A stretch of 64,000 bases of DNA from Halomonas sp. SpR8 (GCF_031010195.1 NZ_JAUAMC010000002.1:186001-250000); one strand, 5' to 3'; shown: positions 26,719 to 36,348, counted from the stretch's first letter. Made by a program: numbers and translations. The notes: generated from the sequence alone by a model not told the origin.

Positions 26719-26887
26719 CAGTACACGAGCTCCTTATTAACACGCCGCCACAGGGGCAGTCCCTTTGACTGGCGCGACTTAAACGTAATGGACTTGTGTA
26801 AGTTTTGGCGAACTTACGACACCCATTGATATCGAATGCAGCATTCACCTCGTATGCTACCTGTACAGGCTCTAATGGAGACACCTA

Positions 26888-27904
26888 ATGCTAATAAAGA
26901 TTGCCAAACCGAGTGATTTACACGAATCCGATGTCACGCCGGAATCTATCTACCTCTCCCGGCGGCGCTTTATGGGCGGCATGGCAGGCCTAGGTGCAGG
27001 GCTTGCTCTTTCCGGCCACGCCCGCGCCAATGCCGACTACTCCGATGTACCCGAAGGCGATGCGCCAGCCTGGTTGAAAGAAAAAATCAGTGAGACCCAA
27101 TGGCGGGCCATCACCCCTAGCGACCCGGAAAAAGATAAAATCGCCCCCTTTGATGACGCCAGTGGCTACAACAACTTTTTCGAATTCGGCACTGACAAGG
27201 GCGACCCCGCCCGACATGCGGGCAGCCTACAGACAGAGCCGTGGAGCGTGGTAGTCGATGGCGAAGTCAATAACGGCGGGCGTTTTGCCCTAGAGGACTT
27301 CGCCAAGCCTTCGCAGTTTGAAGAGCGCATTTACCGTCTGCGCTGCGTCGAGGCGTGGTCGATGGTCATCCCCTGGCTGGGTATTCCGCTGGCGGAAATT
27401 ATCAAACGCGCCGACCCCACCAGCAAAGCCAAGTACGTACGCTTTGAGACCCTGGTAGACCCCGAGCAAATGCGCGGCCAGCGCTCATCGTTCTCAATCA
27501 TCGACTGGCCCTACGTGGAAGGCCTGCGTTTAGACGAAGCCATGCATCCGCTAACGCTGCTGTCCATGGGTATGTACGGCCGTGAGCTGCCCAACCAAAA
27601 TGGCGCTCCCCTACGGCTGGTAGTGCCCTGGAAATACGGCTTCAAGAGTATCAAATCGATTGTGCGCATCTCGCTGGTGGAAGAGCAGCCGGTTAACTCC
27701 TGGCAGCAGATTGCCTCTGATGAGTATGGCTTTTATGCCAACGTTAACCCAGAGGTCGATCATCCGCGCTGGAGCCAAGCCACCGAGCGACGTTTGCCCA
27801 ACAGCCTGTTCAACCCCAACACCATCGACACCTTGATGTTTAACGGTTACGCCGACGAAGTCGCCGAGCTGTATGCGGGCATGGATATGAGGAAGCACTA
27901 CTGA
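26888..27904 (+). CDS. msrP: Periplasmic methionine sulfoxide reductase, molybdopterin subunit MsrP
   Basis: A 338-residue protein of normal length. The N-terminal twin-arginine signal (SRRRFMGGMAGLGAGLALSG) sends the folded Mo-cofactor protein to the periplasm. The molybdenum-ligand Cys is in YRLRCVEAWSMVIPW, followed by SSFSIIDWPYVEGLRLDEA and VPWKYGFKSIKSIVRI, all typical of YedY/MsrP. It reduces methionine sulfoxide in envelope proteins using electrons passed by MsrQ. GGAG lies seven bases before the ATG. The stop codon overlaps the msrQ start by one base, so the two are translationally coupled. Confidence 0.96.
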   Translation: MLIKIAKPSDLHESDVTPESIYLSRRRFMGGMAGLGAGLALSGHARANADYSDVPEGDAPAWLKEKISETQWRAITPSDPEKDKIAPFDDASGYNNFFEFGTDKGDPARHAGSLQTEPWSVVVDGEVNNGGRFALEDFAKPSQFEERIYRLRCVEAWSMVIPWLGIPLAEIIKRADPTSKAKYVRFETLVDPEQMRGQRSSFSIIDWPYVEGLRLDEAMHPLTLLSMGMYGRELPNQNGAPLRLVVPWKYGFKSIKSIVRISLVEEQPVNSWQQIASDEYGFYANVNPEVDHPRWSQATERRLPNSLFNPNTIDTLMFNGYADEVAELYAGMDMRKHY

Positions 27905-28521
27905 TGGCAACGCAGCATAAATGGCTAGCCTGGCGCGTCGCGGTATTTCTAGCAGCGCTAGCACCGCTGCTGTTTTGGAGTTGGCAGGTGGCGAATAACG
28001 CCGCAGGCCCTGAACCGGGGCGCTACCTGCTGCTGAATATTGGCATCGGCGCGCTATGGATATTGCTACTTACATTGAGCCTGACACCATTAACCAAGCT
28101 CACCCGTTGGAAAGGCTTTGCGCTAATCCGCCGCCAGTTGGGTCTCTGGGCGCTCGCCTACGCCACTCTGCATATGCTCAGCTATGCGCTGTTTATTCTC
28201 GGGCTTAACTGGGCGCTGCTAGGCAGCGAGATCGTCAAGCGCCCGTATATTATCGTCGGCATGATCGCGCTGATCGGCCTTGCCGTGCTGGGGGCGACCT
28301 CTAACAAGTGGTCGATGAAGCGCCTAGGCAAACGCTGGAAGCCACTGCATAAATTCTCTTACGCCATTTTGGGTTTGGTACTACTGCACTTCTTCTGGGT
28401 AGTACGCGCCGATATGCAAGAGTGGGCGATGTACGCCGCGATTGCTGCGCTGATTATGACCACCCGCCTGCCGCCTGTTGCCCGCTCCCTGCCTAAACTG
28501 CGCTATCGTTTTAGCCGTTAA
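27904..28521 (+). CDS. msrQ: Haem-binding membrane subunit MsrQ
   Basis: A 205-residue membrane protein with six helices and the ferric-reductase-like fold. Histidines at likely haem positions are in LATATLHMLSYALF-like helix 3 (YATLHMLSY) and in GKRWKPLHKFSYAILGLVLLHFFW. It takes electrons from the quinone pool or a flavin reductase and passes them to MsrP. It overlaps msrP at TGATG, confirming the operon. Confidence 0.95.
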   Translation: MATQHKWLAWRVAVFLAALAPLLFWSWQVANNAAGPEPGRYLLLNIGIGALWILLLTLSLTPLTKLTRWKGFALIRRQLGLWALAYATLHMLSYALFILGLNWALLGSEIVKRPYIIVGMIALIGLAVLGATSNKWSMKRLGKRWKPLHKFSYAILGLVLLHFFWVVRADMQEWAMYAAIAALIMTTRLPPVARSLPKLRYRFSR

Positions 28522-28622
28522 AGCGTCAATAGATACCCACTTACCGAATGGATTCATGTTCTGTTCAGCTAATACGTTTATGCTGCGTGCAGTCAATCGG
28601 ATACCGTTTGGAGTAGTGATAA

Positions 28623-30416
28623 ATGGCAGTAACATATTTGGGCGCTGGTCGGCTGGTTTCGGCGCTGGCACTGATGTTGATCGGAACTGCCGCGGTTGCA
28701 GAGCAATCTGCGCAAGTTGAACAGCCGTTGCGAGTCGAACAACTGCAGCGCTGTGGCAACCTGCTGCAATTGGATAGGCAAGCGTTCTGTCTGCGCGTCA
28801 GTGGGCTTGAGAATGGCGATTTTCAGGTGAAACTGAACGGTAGAGCGCTTCAGCCAGATGACATCACCCACGACAACGACCGGGTGCGTGTAAGCATCAG
28901 CAGCGCTGATGCACAAAGCGGCCCGCTATGGTTTGAGCAGCGTGAACAGTCCAGCAACCCGGTTTGGCTCAGTCTTAACGGCAGCCACGTAGTCGCCGCC
29001 ACAGATCAAGAGGTGGCCAAGAACATGGATGGCTTGACCACCTACGTGGATCTGGTCAGCCTGATTATTGAAGAGAGCCACGATGGCGCCGAGGAAGCCC
29101 AGCGTTTGGCAGAGAAGTACGACGCCGAAGTCGTCGGTATGATCCCACCGCTCAACACCTATCAGCTGCGCTTGCCCGTCAGCAACCTGGAACAGCGCGA
29201 CGCGCTGGTACTCAGGCTGGGCAGCGAAGTGAGCGTGGATGCGGTGGTGGTCGAAGAGTCGGGGGCAGAAGAAAGCATTGAGAGTGAGACGGAAAAGCCG
29301 CCCGCTGCGGATAATCAGGAGTGGGCGTCGAATCGCTTCCTGGATGCCGTGAACTATTACCAGCGATGCTTATCACGTCAGGGCCACGGCGGGGATATCG
29401 AGACGCAGCCCATACGTATTGGCGTCATCGAGCGCGAGGTGGACTTCGACGCGCCGGATTTTGCCGATTACCTGGGTGACTGCCGCACTGATTCAACGCG
29501 AACCTGCGTTTACGCTCGCGATGCTGCCAAGCCCGACGGGCATGGCACAACGGTCGCTGGGGTATTTGCCGCGGCCTGGAATGAAGGCGGCAATAGTGGT
29601 TTTTTACGCGGGTTGGACGATGTGAGCCCTGGCTTCGACGTAATTGTGGATCGCAATTCAGATGCAGGCATTACGGCGAATGTTGCGGCTTCAGTCAATC
29701 TGGTAGAGGACGGGGTACGCGTACTCAACTGGAGTTGGGGCATTCACCGAGTAGGGGCCATCGATATTAACGGGAAGGAGATCGATTCGCTGGTGCGTTC
29801 CGGCATCGCCATGAGCGGTTACGAAGAACTGCTTGAAGAGTTCTTCTTATGGCTGCGCCGCGAACACCCCGACGTAGTGGTCGTGAACTCAGCAGGCAAT
29901 GCGTCGTCATTTTCGGGAAGTGACGATTACCGCCTGCCCTCCTCGTTTATTACCGACCAACTGTTTGTGGTGGGTGGGCATCAACGCAGCGATGAGGATG
30001 TTCAGATTGAAGATCCCCGCTATGTGGTCAAACGTAACGCATCCAATATCGATATGCGGGTGGATATAACCGCAGCGGCCTGTGTACGGGGCTCTTCACT
30101 GGTAGAAGGTGAGCAAGGCGAAGCCCATTGCGGAACCTCCTACGCGACGCCTCTAGTCGCCGGCCTATTGGCGGCAATGATGTCGATTGACCCCGAGCTT
30201 ACCCCGGCACAATTACGCATGCTACTTCGCCGCAGCGCCATGACGATCGGGGAGGAGTACGATTTCGAGCCGACAGACGCGGATGACCTAACCGCGCCGA
30301 TACTGCCATCGGAACGGGCTAACGAGCTGAACCACCCGGATATAGGCCTTTCCGCCCGGTTGGATATGTACAAGGCGCTGGATCTAACGGTGCAAAGTCT
30401 GGATCGGGATCGCTAG
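28623..30416 (+). CDS. Secreted S8-family subtilisin-like protein with an Asp-to-Glu catalytic change
   Basis: A 597-residue exported protein with a signal peptide to about residue 26. An N-terminal region (27-260) precedes the subtilisin-like domain. The His motif is DGHGTTVAGV (His307), the oxyanion Asn is in NSAGN (Asn426) and the nucleophile is in HCGTSYATP (Ser506). At the first catalytic block, where subtilases have D-(S/T)-G, this protein reads IGVIEREVD, placing Glu270 where the catalytic Asp should be. It could be a weakened protease, a specialised one, or a binding protein. It lies 101 bases after msrQ on the same strand with its own GGAG site; a shared role in envelope protein quality is only a guess. 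Confidence 0.8.
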   Translation: MAVTYLGAGRLVSALALMLIGTAAVAEQSAQVEQPLRVEQLQRCGNLLQLDRQAFCLRVSGLENGDFQVKLNGRALQPDDITHDNDRVRVSISSADAQSGPLWFEQREQSSNPVWLSLNGSHVVAATDQEVAKNMDGLTTYVDLVSLIIEESHDGAEEAQRLAEKYDAEVVGMIPPLNTYQLRLPVSNLEQRDALVLRLGSEVSVDAVVVEESGAEESIESETEKPPAADNQEWASNRFLDAVNYYQRCLSRQGHGGDIETQPIRIGVIEREVDFDAPDFADYLGDCRTDSTRTCVYARDAAKPDGHGTTVAGVFAAAWNEGGNSGFLRGLDDVSPGFDVIVDRNSDAGITANVAASVNLVEDGVRVLNWSWGIHRVGAIDINGKEIDSLVRSGIAMSGYEELLEEFFLWLRREHPDVVVVNSAGNASSFSGSDDYRLPSSFITDQLFVVGGHQRSDEDVQIEDPRYVVKRNASNIDMRVDITAAACVRGSSLVEGEQGEAHCGTSYATPLVAGLLAAMMSIDPELTPAQLRMLLRRSAMTIGEEYDFEPTDADDLTAPILPSERANELNHPDIGLSARLDMYKALDLTVQSLDRDR

Positions 30417-30437
30417 GTCAGATAAATCAGCCAAACA

Positions 30438-30461
30438 AAGCCCACTTCGCGAGGTGGGCTT
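30438..30461 (+). terminator. Hairpin after the S8-like gene
   Basis: AAGCCCAC pairs with GTGGGCTT around an 8-base loop that is itself partly palindromic. No T run follows, so it may act in both directions between convergent genes or be a weak terminator. Confidence 0.45.
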
Positions 30462-30477
30462 GTCCGAATCAACTACG

Positions 30478-30516
30478 TTAAGCCAAGTACTTAAGCCAAG
30501 TACTTTAGCCAAGCAC
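30478..30516. repeat. Three 13-bp tandem repeats that include the mdaB stop codon
   Basis: TTAAGCCAAGTAC occurs twice exactly (30478-30490 and 30491-30503), then TTTAGCCAAGCAC (30504-30516). The third unit holds the stop codon and last codons of the MdaB gene; the other two lie just downstream. The 3' end of the gene appears to have been duplicated twice. Confidence 0.92.
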
Positions 30517-31083
30517 TTTGCGAAGATGGGCACGATAAGCCGCTTTGTCGCGACCGACATCCGGCATCTTCATAACATCGTTGGCGATAAAGGTCGGCAA
30601 TGCCTCTAGGCCGATAAACTCCTGCGATTTGTGGAATGGGAAATAAACCCCATCCACACCACGCCCTTCAAAGAAATTGTACGGCTCGTCGAAGGCTTCC
30701 AAAGGGGCATTCCAGGTCAGCGACAGCATATAGCGACGCCCTTGCAGCAAGCCGCCACTGCCATACTGTTTGGTCGGATCTTGGCGTGAGCGGCCGTCGC
30801 TGGCGTAGAGCGAACCGTGACCTTCTGTGAACACTTCATCGATGTAGCGCTTAACGATCCACGGCGCGCCCATCCACCAGCCCGGCATCTGATACACAAT
30901 GGTGTCAGCCCATAGGTAGTTTTGAACTTCGTCTTCAAGATCGTAACCTTGATCAATCACCGTCTCGCGCACCTCATAGCCCATTTCCCGCAACGTACTC
31001 ATCGCCACGCCGTGCAGGGTATTGTTGAGTTCACCGCCAGAGTGTGCAAACGCCTTGCCACCGTTAATCAGTAGAATCTTCAT
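30505..31083 (-). CDS. mdaB: NAD(P)H:quinone oxidoreductase of the MdaB family
   Basis: A 192-residue flavodoxin-fold protein, full length for MdaB. MKILLINGGKAFAHSGGELN forms the FMN/FAD phosphate loop; YQMPGWWMGAPWIVKRYIDEVF and YGSGGLLQGRRYMLSLTWNAP are diagnostic. MdaB reduces quinones by two electrons with NAD(P)H in the cytosol, protecting against redox cycling. It diverges from a LysR gene, the likely regulator. Its last codons are part of a 13-bp tandem repeat. Confidence 0.93.
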   Translation of the reverse strand: MKILLINGGKAFAHSGGELNNTLHGVAMSTLREMGYEVRETVIDQGYDLEDEVQNYLWADTIVYQMPGWWMGAPWIVKRYIDEVFTEGHGSLYASDGRSRQDPTKQYGSGGLLQGRRYMLSLTWNAPLEAFDEPYNFFEGRGVDGVYFPFHKSQEFIGLEALPTFIANDVMKMPDVGRDKAAYRAHLRKVLG

Positions 31084-31250
31084 CTAACGCTTTCTCCCAA
31101 AGAGGTTCATCATCAAAGCTAACCGAATAGATTTGACGTTAATGGCGCGTATTGTGGGAGTAACAGCGCGGAAAAAGAAGCGACGTACCAGCAAGACTCT
31201 TTTGATTTTAAATCAACAATGTTAAACACTCACAAGGCAAACGGCAGCGC

Positions 31251-31278
31251 TATGAAAAGCAATTTATGAAAAGCACCC
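31251..31278. repeat. 14-bp duplication of a LysR start codon
   Basis: TATGAAAAGCAATT (31251-31264) is followed by TATGAAAAGCACCC. The second copy carries the real start of the LysR gene. The first carries an out-of-frame ATG that would give a five-residue peptide ending TGA just at the true start. It may be a decoy or coupling start. Confidence 0.75.
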
Positions 31279-32168
31279 TTGAAGAACAACAAGCATTTGT
31301 GACGGTCGTGGATAGCGGCTCTATCACCGGCGCTGCTGAGCGGCTTGGTATGACCGTTTCCGGGGTTAGCCGTACGCTTAACCGTCTGGAGCAAAAACTT
31401 GGCGCCACGCTATTACGTCGCACAACGCGCCGCTTGGAAATGACCGAAGAGGGCGAAACGTTTCTAAACCACTGCCGCCATATTCTGGCTGCCGTTGAAG
31501 AAGCCGAAGAGGCAATGCTGGATCGCCACAATCAGCCCCAGGGCAGGCTGCGAGTTAACGCCGCCCCCAGCTTTATGCAGTTCGTGATTGTGCCGGTGAT
31601 TGGCGAGTTCCGCGCCCGCTACCCTGGTATTACGCTGGAACTGGATACCCATGATCGCTTTGTCGACCTGCTCGAACAGCGGGTTGATCTGGCCATTCGC
31701 ATCGGCAATCTGGAAGACTCATCCCTGCACGCGCGCTTACTCGGCCATAGCCCGCTGCGCCTTCTTGCCAGCCCCGCTTACCTTGAACGCCATGGCGTAC
31801 CGCAAAATATTGAAGACCTTCAACAGCACAGCTTGCTGGGGTTTAGCCAGCTAGATCATCTCAACCAATGGCCCCTACTCCGCGCCGACGGCAAACTATT
31901 ACATATCACGCCATCGCTGGCGGCCTCCAGCGGCAGCACGCTGATAGAGCTGGCCATTGCGGGAGAAGGTATTGTTTGCTTGGCCGACTTCATGACTATT
32001 GCACCCCGCCAAAAAGGCACGCTCGTTGACGTACTGCCCGACCACATTGAACCGCAAACCCAAGCCGTAAACGCCGTGTACTACCGCCAAACGACACTTT
32101 CCCAGCGCACACGGCTGTTTATGGAGTTTTTGGCAGAGCAACTGCCGGGTAGGTATTTGAAGGGGTGA
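31266..32168 (+). CDS. LysR family transcriptional regulator
   Basis: A 300-residue regulator with helix-turn-helix at residues 5-62 (FVTVVDSGSITGAAERLGMTVSGVSRTLNRLE) and an effector domain from about 90. It diverges from mdaB across 182 bases and probably controls that quinone reductase, as similar pairs do in other gammaproteobacteria. The start lies in a 14-bp duplication that supplies a second, out-of-frame ATG. Confidence 0.92.
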   Translation: MKSTLEEQQAFVTVVDSGSITGAAERLGMTVSGVSRTLNRLEQKLGATLLRRTTRRLEMTEEGETFLNHCRHILAAVEEAEEAMLDRHNQPQGRLRVNAAPSFMQFVIVPVIGEFRARYPGITLELDTHDRFVDLLEQRVDLAIRIGNLEDSSLHARLLGHSPLRLLASPAYLERHGVPQNIEDLQQHSLLGFSQLDHLNQWPLLRADGKLLHITPSLAASSGSTLIELAIAGEGIVCLADFMTIAPRQKGTLVDVLPDHIEPQTQAVNAVYYRQTTLSQRTRLFMEFLAEQLPGRYLKG

Positions 32169-32283
32169 TAGGATTGGCTATCTTGCTTGCGCCAATGAGT
32201 GCCAAAAGTGCGCCAGCGCTAAGCCTCAACCCACCAGCTTCGTATAGACTCTCGTTTTTATTTCGGATCTTAGTAAATACTGT

Positions 32284-33123
32284 TTAACCCACCACCCACT
32301 CATTAAAAGCCCGTTGCTCGGTATCGATGCCTTTATGCGCATAGTAGACCAGCCGCAGGTGGCGCTCTTCATCAACGGTGAGCGTCGTGTGTTCAAACGC
32401 TACAGCACCTAGTGTTTCAAGATATAGATGACGCACTCCCTGACAGGGCGCGTTGACCTCCTGATTTTTCCACCATGCCTTAAACTCTGGCGCCACTTTG
32501 GTTAACTCTTCAACCAACTCATTGATAGCGGGATCTTCAGTTGCACGGGCAAAGTCGCGCTGGAAACTGGATAGCATCTGGCAAACCTGCTCTTCCCAGG
32601 GTGAGAGCAGTTGGCGCATGGCAGGATCGGCAAATAACAACCACAGCATATTGCGGCGTTCCGGCGAGTGAGCAGAGAAATTGAACAGCTTATCGGCGGC
32701 AGCGTTCCAGGCCAGTACATCCCAACGTAAGTTGAGGATATAAGCGGGCCGTGTGGGCAGGTCATCCATCAAGGTTTGCACCAGCGGCGGCACGCTGCAC
32801 CAGGTTTTGCCGAGCTCAGAGGGTAGCCGCTGATGGGCAAGTAAGAACAGATGGCGGCGTTCAGCCGCATCCAGCTTGAGCGTCTTGGATAAGTTGTCCA
32901 GAAACGTCGCCGATACGCTAATATCGCGTCCCTGCTCCAACCAGGTATACCAAGTCAGCCCCACCCCCGCTAACGCGGCAACCTCTTCGCGCCTTAACCC
33001 TGGCGTGCGCCTTCGGCGGCCACGAGGCAGCCCCACCTCTTCCGGCACGATTTTCTCGCGATGCTTGCGTAGAAATGCAGCCAAGTCTTCCCGCGTTCGA
33101 GTAAGCGTCCGGGGAGCGGTCAT
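32284..33123 (-). CDS. Helix-turn-helix regulator with MmyB-like ligand domain
   Basis: A 279-residue regulator. Residues about 10-85 are an XRE-type helix-turn-helix (LAAFLRKHREKI, GLRREEVAALAGVGLTWYTWLEQG); residues about 105-275 match the MmyB ligand-binding domain (YILNLRWDVLAWNAAADKLF; RNMLWLLFADP). It is an actinobacterial-style regulator also common in proteobacteria. It diverges from an MFS exporter (33281) and probably controls it in response to an unknown small molecule. Confidence 0.9.
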   Translation of the reverse strand: MTAPRTLTRTREDLAAFLRKHREKIVPEEVGLPRGRRRRTPGLRREEVAALAGVGLTWYTWLEQGRDISVSATFLDNLSKTLKLDAAERRHLFLLAHQRLPSELGKTWCSVPPLVQTLMDDLPTRPAYILNLRWDVLAWNAAADKLFNFSAHSPERRNMLWLLFADPAMRQLLSPWEEQVCQMLSSFQRDFARATEDPAINELVEELTKVAPEFKAWWKNQEVNAPCQGVRHLYLETLGAVAFEHTTLTVDEERHLRLVYYAHKGIDTEQRAFNEWVVG

Positions 33124-33132
33124 CTTGTTACC

Positions 33133-33180
33133 TTTAATAACTTATCACTTTTAATAGCTTATCACTTTTAGTAATAGCAT
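33133..33180. repeat. 17-bp tandem repeats just upstream of the MmyB-type regulator
   Basis: TTTAATAACTTATCACT (33133-33149) and TTTAATAGCTTATCACT (33150-33166) differ at one base; a partial third unit follows. They begin ten bases before the regulator start and may touch its promoter or the shared operator. Confidence 0.88.
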
Positions 33181-33280
33181 AAACGGTTAAATTGTACCCC
33201 TCTAAAAGCCTCTCCAGAATAGCCTCTCGCTGAAAGAACTAGCGATGATTTTTCGATCCTTATCTGACATGGAGAGCGTG

Positions 33281-34447
33281 ATGGCTGACCAACCTCGTTT
33301 ATCGGTTTATTTAATAGCTTTGGGGGCATTTGCGCTGGGGATGGCCTCTTATGTAACCGCTGGGCTTATTCCACTTATCGGCGACGCTTTTAGCGTCTCT
33401 GCTGCCAAGGCTGCCCAGTTAGTCACGGCGTTTACCTTAGCCTATGGCTTAGGCTCGCCCGTCGTCGTGGCACTACTGCCCGGCCATCATCAGCGCTTGG
33501 GCTTACTGGTGGCGTTAGCCGTTTTTATCGTGGCTAACATCGCCAGCGCGCTGGCCACCAGTTTTCTACCCCTTGCTATATGGCGAGCTATCGCGGGCGT
33601 GGGCGCGGGGGTTTATCTTGCCATGGGCATTGCCGCCGCAGCCGCCATTTCGCCTGAAGCGCAGCGTGGTCAAGCGATTGCGATCATCATGGGCGGCATG
33701 GCGAGTGGCACAGTGTTGGGTGTGCCGATTAGCCTGTTATTGGCCGAGCGTTTAGGTTGGGCGTCAGCGATGTGGCTTATCGCAGTACTCGGCTTCATCG
33801 CCTGCGCGGGGCTACAGCTGAAACTGCCTGCGCTTCCACCCGCCCCCATGCTGTCACTTGTCCGCAAACTGGCGATTTTGAAAAGCCCTCACGCCATGGG
33901 CATTCTGACGGTTTCCTTGTTGGCAGCCATTGCCAGCTTAGGGATGTATACCTTTATCGCTCCGTTTATGGCGGCCACCGAATCGGGCGCTGTTCAGTCG
34001 ATCACCGGTTATTTATGGGTGTGGGGGATTGGCGGTGTCGTAGGCAGCTTTCTGATTGGCCCATTGATCGACAAATTTAACGGCCCGGTAATTACTTTGG
34101 CGATTATGCTGCTGCTCTTTATCGCGCTGATCGCCCTACCTTTATCGGCATTCGTTCATCCACTGATGACGTTACTGCCGATTGCGCTTTGGGGAGCCGT
34201 GGGCTGGGCGCTGCAAGTGCCACAAAACAACGAACTCGTTCGTACCCGCCAAGCCCATGGCGACGGCAATTTAGCCGTCGCGCTCAATGAATCAGCGCTC
34301 TACTTGGGCAGTGCGATAGGCGCGGCGAGTGGCGGCATTTTGCTTGCCTTCCATCTGCCCGTTTCGATATTAGCGGTGGGCGCAGGGACGATCGCCGCAT
34401 TGGGGGCATTCGTACAGCTGGCGCTTGTGGTAAAAACCCAATATTAA
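33281..34447 (+). CDS. MFS transporter, DHA1 drug/sugar-efflux type
   Basis: A 388-residue 12-helix MFS protein. I choose the ATG at 33281 (MADQPRLS) because GGAG lies six bases upstream; an earlier in-frame ATG is poorly placed. It resembles the AraJ/NepI/YdhP group (FALGMASYVTAGLIPLIGDAF; LAIWRAIAGVGAGVYLAMG), which exports arabinose, purine ribosides or drugs. The substrate is unknown. It diverges from an MmyB-type regulator. Confidence 0.9.
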   Translation: MADQPRLSVYLIALGAFALGMASYVTAGLIPLIGDAFSVSAAKAAQLVTAFTLAYGLGSPVVVALLPGHHQRLGLLVALAVFIVANIASALATSFLPLAIWRAIAGVGAGVYLAMGIAAAAAISPEAQRGQAIAIIMGGMASGTVLGVPISLLLAERLGWASAMWLIAVLGFIACAGLQLKLPALPPAPMLSLVRKLAILKSPHAMGILTVSLLAAIASLGMYTFIAPFMAATESGAVQSITGYLWVWGIGGVVGSFLIGPLIDKFNGPVITLAIMLLLFIALIALPLSAFVHPLMTLLPIALWGAVGWALQVPQNNELVRTRQAHGDGNLAVALNESALYLGSAIGAASGGILLAFHLPVSILAVGAGTIAALGAFVQLALVVKTQY

Positions 34448-34549
34448 TGCCGCAGGTGATTAACGGAGAGCACTCGGATGCATAGCAGGCTTAACACGCC
34501 AATTTAGCCAATCGTAACCGTGCAACCGACGAAGGGACGTCACTATCCG

Positions 34550-35287
34550 TTAGGCTTTTCTGGCGTCCATCCACTTACTTGCCGTTCGCACGGTGATAAC
34601 AATCGCGCTTAAGGGAACAATGATCAAAACAGCCCCCAGCGCCAGCATCGCCTTGAAACCAAACAAATTGAACAGCACTAATCCGACAATACACCCGGTC
34701 AGGAATGAAAAAATCGTCGTCAAATGCGTATACAGTTGCTTTCGGCAAGAACGGCGGTCGGTCGCCTCACCACGTGCCACCAGTGATGATAAGAACGAAC
34801 CTAACGCGATGCCAGCATCCGTTAGAGTGCCGGTCACGTGAGTCGATCTCACCCGACCGTTTGAGAGTTGCGTTGACGTCGCGTTATGTACTCCCATCAA
34901 GAAGCCCAATGCTATCAGCACCTCCTCGTTGAAGCGCGCTGAGTAAAACAGTAGTTCAAACACCGATACTGCAGTCAATGCCACGCCTTCCGCCAAGAGA
35001 ATCAGGCAGAAGATGGTTCTGAGCTTTTGCCCCACAACCACGGCAACGCGTGCGAGCGTGCTGCCAAGCACGAATGCCAAGAGCAGAGCTGCCAGAAACA
35101 ACAAGCCATAGGTATTGGAATTGGCCACTTCGGACGATATCTGTGAGGCATTGCCGCTCATATGGGAAGGCAGAAACCCAAAGGCCCCCAACGCCATGGC
35201 ATTGAGAATACCGGCAGCTGTCGCGAGCACCAGTGCCAGGCAACGATCCTCGGTATGAGATCGAGCTTTCTTCTTTTTGATCAACAA
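34550..35287 (-). CDS. YoaK-like DUF1275 membrane protein
   Basis: A 245-residue protein with about six helices and the DUF1275 pattern: AAGILNAMALGAFGFLPSHMSGN near the N-terminus and GVHNATSTQLSNGRVRSTHVTGTLTD in the middle. Function is unknown for the family. The start is a TTG at 35287 (a second TTG follows), supported by GGAGAAGG just upstream; no ATG is suitably placed. It converges with the MFS gene. Confidence 0.85.
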   Translation of the reverse strand: MLIKKKKARSHTEDRCLALVLATAAGILNAMALGAFGFLPSHMSGNASQISSEVANSNTYGLLFLAALLLAFVLGSTLARVAVVVGQKLRTIFCLILLAEGVALTAVSVFELLFYSARFNEEVLIALGFLMGVHNATSTQLSNGRVRSTHVTGTLTDAGIALGSFLSSLVARGEATDRRSCRKQLYTHLTTIFSFLTGCIVGLVLFNLFGFKAMLALGAVLIIVPLSAIVITVRTASKWMDARKA

Positions 35288-35397
35288 GCGCCTTCTCCGG
35301 CAATCTAAGAGTCGGCAAGTACGACACTAATACTAAAGCATAGTTCTATTTTTACTAATTGAGTTTAGGCTGACATACTAATATCCTAATTCAAGTA

Positions 35398-36291
35398 TTA
35401 AATACCAAACATCAGCGTTCGATGCGCAGCAAGCCCCGCCATAGCGCCGTCGGCAACGGCAAAGGTGACCGAGCCCGCCGCTCGCGCTATATCGCCGCAG
35501 GCGAACACGCCGGGGATTGACGTGGTCTGCATTGCATCGGTTTTGACGATACTCCCCATGGGAGACTCCTCAAGCTCGCAGCCCAATTGCGCTATCAGCG
35601 GGCTAAGGTGAATGCGTGGCGCGACGAACAAACCCACCAGTGAAAACACACGATCATCCTGCATTACTAGCTCAACACCCTCAGCCTGCTCATTAAGACG
35701 TGCCGCTGCGCCATATTCTACCTGGGTGCCGCGCGCCTTAAACTGCGCCAGCTGTTCGGCATTGGGTGCAAAGGCATCATTTAGAAACAGCGTCGTCGCG
35801 CCCCAGTCGGGCAGCATCAATCCGTGGTGCATCGCAAGCTCCGAGGTGGCCAGCACTCCGATGCCCTCTTTGCCCAGTTCATAGCCGTGGCAGTACGGGC
35901 AATGGAAAACGTGTTTGCCCCATAACTCGGCGAGCCCCGGCAACCCTGGCAGCTCATCGGTAACCCCCGCAGCTAGAATAATGCGTCGTGCTTGGTATGA
36001 GCCGCCATCAGCCAGTGCGACAGAAAAGTTATCCGCCTGCCCGGTTATCGCCGCCACTTGCCCCGTGCGCCACTCAACCGTTGGGTACTCCATCAGCTGG
36101 CTACGGGCCTCTGCCGCTATCTCCGCGGGCGGCGTGCCATCCTGAGTTAAAAACCCGTGGGAGTGAGCGGCAAAGCGGTTGCGGGGCTGTCCAACATCGA
36201 CCAGCACTATCTTCCGCCGCGCACGGGCGAGCTGTAATCCTGCTGCCATGCCTGCGTAGCTGCCACCGATAATCACTGCATCAAAATTCAT
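35398..36291 (-). CDS. Thioredoxin-reductase-like NAD(P)/FAD oxidoreductase
   Basis: A 297-residue flavoprotein. The FAD loop is IIGGSYAGMAAGLQLARARR, the redox motif is CPYCHGYE (Cys near residues 133 and 136), and the second flavin block is TTSIPGVFACGDIA. It lacks the length and some NADPH residues of true thioredoxin reductase and belongs to the many TrxB-like proteins of uncertain partner. GGAGG precedes the ATG by seven bases. An Rrf2 regulator lies upstream on the same strand, and a 7-bp dyad sits between them, so redox control is likely. Confidence 0.88.
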   Translation of the reverse strand: MNFDAVIIGGSYAGMAAGLQLARARRKIVLVDVGQPRNRFAAHSHGFLTQDGTPPAEIAAEARSQLMEYPTVEWRTGQVAAITGQADNFSVALADGGSYQARRIILAAGVTDELPGLPGLAELWGKHVFHCPYCHGYELGKEGIGVLATSELAMHHGLMLPDWGATTLFLNDAFAPNAEQLAQFKARGTQVEYGAAARLNEQAEGVELVMQDDRVFSLVGLFVAPRIHLSPLIAQLGCELEESPMGSIVKTDAMQTTSIPGVFACGDIARAAGSVTFAVADGAMAGLAAHRTLMFGI

Positions 36292-36348
36292 TACCCTGCC
36301 TCCGATTGCGCCCAGCTTTTACAAGCCGAGAGTGAATACACCAATATC

